DNA of 64,000 bases from Rhea pennata (taxonomy: Eukaryota > Chordata > Aves > Rheiformes > Rheidae). Under the pieces are notes generated by a model. It saw only the letters and a program-made list of their open reading frames with translations. It was not told where the DNA came from and searched no databases. The stretch spans positions 372,001 through 436,000 of the forward strand of contig NC_084672.1 of assembly GCF_028389875.1 (NCBI RefSeq), written 5' to 3'. The translations under genes were made by a program, and so were the position numbers. This document shows, in pieces, positions 61,970 through 64,000 of the stretch; the first letter of the stretch is position 1; each line of letters starts with the position of its first letter.

Positions 61970-62860
61970 TCTCCCGCACGTTTCCCCGGGAGGCTCCGCG
62001 GCAGGGCTGGCGCGGTGCCGGCGCCGCGGAGCGGAGCGGAGCGGGAGGACCGACGGGGCGGGCGGGCGGGCGGCCGCGCTGCCGCCGCGGCGCCGGCACC
62101 GGCTGCGGCGGCGCGGGCGGGGCGGCGGCGGTGACGGCATCCGGCGGCGCCCGGCGGAGCGGCGGCCGCGCCGGGCCGCGCCGAGCCGAGCCGGGCCGGC
62201 CGAGCCGCGCCGCGCCGGGCCGCGGAGCGCCGGGCCGTTCCGGGCCGTTCCGGGCCGTTCCGAGCCGGGCCGGGCCGGGCCGGCCGCGGCGGGCGGTCCC
62301 GCGGGGCGGGGCGGCGGCGCTGACAGCTGCTGCGCGTAAACAAGCGGCCCCGCGCGGCGCCCCGGCCGCCCCTGCCTGGGCCGGGCCCGGCTCCGGGGCG
62401 GGGGCTCCGCGCTGCCCCGCGACGTGACGCGGCGGCGCCGCCGCCAGACGGGCCCGGCCGCCGGCGGGACAGGAGCGGCAGGGCCGCCCGCGCCGCGGTA
62501 AGGGCGCCGCGCCGGTGCGGGCCGGGCCGGGCCGGGGCTCGGCCCCGCTCCGCCGCGGGGGCGGCGGGGCGGCGGCGGCGGGGCCGCGCGGGCGGGGGCG
62601 GCTCCGCGCGGGACGGGGCGGCGGCGGCTCGGGGCGCTCCGCGGCGGCGCCGGGAGCCCCGGCCACGCAGGCGGCCCCGCCGCACCGCCACGAAGTCCGC
62701 CCGGCCGGGCGCGGGGGGACTCTGCTCACCGCGTCCCTGCGCGCAGCGCGGCCGCTGCGCTGCTCGGCAGCGTGGAGCCGCCCCGACGGCAGCGTGCCCG
62801 GCCGCGGCCCTGCGCCCTCCTGTCCCCCTCTGGCCGGGGCCTGGCCCTAGGGACCTCGAC
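61970..62860. promoter_or_regulatory. Large CpG island near the right edge
   Basis: About 900 bp of extremely CpG-rich sequence with short gccgggcc and gggccgttcc repeats, flanked by AT-richer DNA on the left. This is a typical constitutive promoter, but no coding first exon is recognisable on either strand. The transcription direction cannot be read. Confidence 0.7.
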
Positions 62861-64000
62861 CGGGAGCTTCCAGGCCTCGTGCCGTGAGCCCCGTGCGAAG
62901 GTCTCCGCAGCTGGGGACACTGCGGCCGCGCTGGGGAAGCCGGCAGCCCGGGCTGCTGCAGCCCCTGGATCGCTGCCTCGTGGCAGCAAGATCCGGTGTA
63001 TCGCGAAGCGCTGGCGTCCAGCGACGCTCGGGAGAGCGCCAGGCCTGCTGCCCTGTCTGCGGCCGCGGGCAGTGCGGCAATGCCACGCTGCATGAGGCCG
63101 GGCTGGTGGGCAAGACCTACGCGGCCTGGTGCCCCACGAGCTGTGGGGTTTGGCCGCGCCGGGCGTCGTGCTGCATGCAGGGCCTCTGGGCAGCTCCGTC
63201 CCCCGTGCGCGGGGAGGGTGAGCTGCTGGCGTCCGCCCTGAGCCAGGGCTGTGGTACGCGGCGCAGCCCTGCGCTGTCCTGGTTGCCTTCTTCCCGCTCG
63301 TTGGGTGGTTTGTTCCCATCCCTGGGGCTCGGAGGTTCCTTCCCACTGGAAGCTGTGATTTGGCCCTGGCAGGATGTGGGAAGCAGGGCTTCCCTCCAGC
63401 CCCGCTCGGTGCTGGCTGCTCCCGGTGCCTCGGCAGACCTGCTGAGCTTTCAGCTGGCCGAGGCCTGGTCTCTGGAGGGGGAGCTGCAGCGTGTCTGAAT
63501 CGCTGCACTGTCTGCACACTGCAGCCTGTGGCAGGGTCTCGAGTCTGCTGCCAGGAATTGCTTCCCTTCTGGACGCTGCCGCAGGCTGGCTGCATGCTGT
63601 GGCCCTCTGCTTGCTAGAGGGGGATGGGGTTCGGCCCTGCCCAGCCCGTCTCCTCCGCGGCATTGCTGACTCCTGCCTTTCTTGCTCTCTCTGAAACATG
63701 CCCAGATATTTCATGATCCCTTTGGAGCTCAGTGTGTAGAGCCTCCCCTCTGACTGTCTTAATGTAGCAGTCTCCTTTGCATTAAGTGGGGGTTGCCCCT
63801 GCTTTGATTGCTCCCTGCCTTTCCCGGTCTCTTGCTGCTGCCCCACTGAGGCCGTGTGAGCTGTCCTCCAGCGTCCCTGCGTGCATGTCTCCACGCTGGA
63901 GGAGGTGTGTGTTCCTTATCCCGGTCCCTGTGGCTCTTTCCTGTGTGTTTTGGAGATGACTCACGCTGGTGTCACCATGTTGTGCTCCCGGAGAAGGGCA
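62861..64000. other. Right end of the window
   Basis: Moderately GC-rich sequence after the CpG island; nothing recognisable as an exon, repeat family or RNA gene. It may be first-intron sequence of a gene that starts in the island. Confidence 0.45.

Noticed and set aside
61756-63894. 712-codon minus-strand open frame
   Set aside because: It runs through the CpG island and is open because the sequence is GC-rich; composition is Arg/Ala/Pro/Gly low complexity with no domain, and AT-rich ends read as ordinary noncoding DNA.

Overview
The window is vertebrate nuclear DNA carrying ten intron-containing protein genes and no recognisable transposon or virus-derived element. The gene order STRC, CATSPER2, PDIA3, ELL3, SERF2, SERINC4, HYPK, MFAP1 is the conserved block of human 15q15.3. 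Short introns, many CpG-rich promoters, GC-rich minisatellites and high gene density suggest a small GC-rich chromosome of a sauropsid. CATSPER2 is complete and in frame, and CatSper genes are reported lost in birds, so a turtle or crocodilian is the best guess. This is inference: no species-specific marker is visible.

Layout. 1-5832 (-) holds the 5' part of STRC (inner-ear stereocilin), whose 3' end lies off the left edge. 7168-14149 (-) is CATSPER2 (sperm calcium channel pore subunit). 16433-25212 (+) is PDIA3 (ER oxidoreductase) in a distinctly AT-richer stretch. 27778-32532 (-) is ELL3 (elongation factor). 33077-34831 (+) is an FKBP8-like gene head to head with ELL3, followed by about 1 kb of C-rich minisatellite. 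36329-36673 (+) is SERF2. 37842-41764 (-) is a RASEF/Rab45-like GTPase without EF-hands. 43026-46853 (-) is SERINC4. 48586-49777 (+) is HYPK. 51417-55261 (-) is MFAP1. From 55.4 kb to the right edge I find CpG islands but no convincing coding gene.

For all ten genes I placed the exons by hand from splice sites, reading-frame phase and remembered human proteins. Every complete model closes to a whole number of codons: CATSPER2 524 aa, PDIA3 507, ELL3 506, FKBP8-like 371, SERF2 59, RASEF-like 416, SERINC4 492, HYPK 129, MFAP1 439. The visible part of STRC is exactly 823 codons.

The genes do not form one pathway; they are a syntenic neighbourhood with divergent (ELL3/FKBP8-like) and convergent (PDIA3/ELL3, SERF2/RASEF-like, HYPK/MFAP1) pairs. 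The two unexpected members relative to human are the FKBP8-like gene and the EF-hand-less RASEF-like gene. I see no undescribed multi-gene system; these two genes are the best leads.
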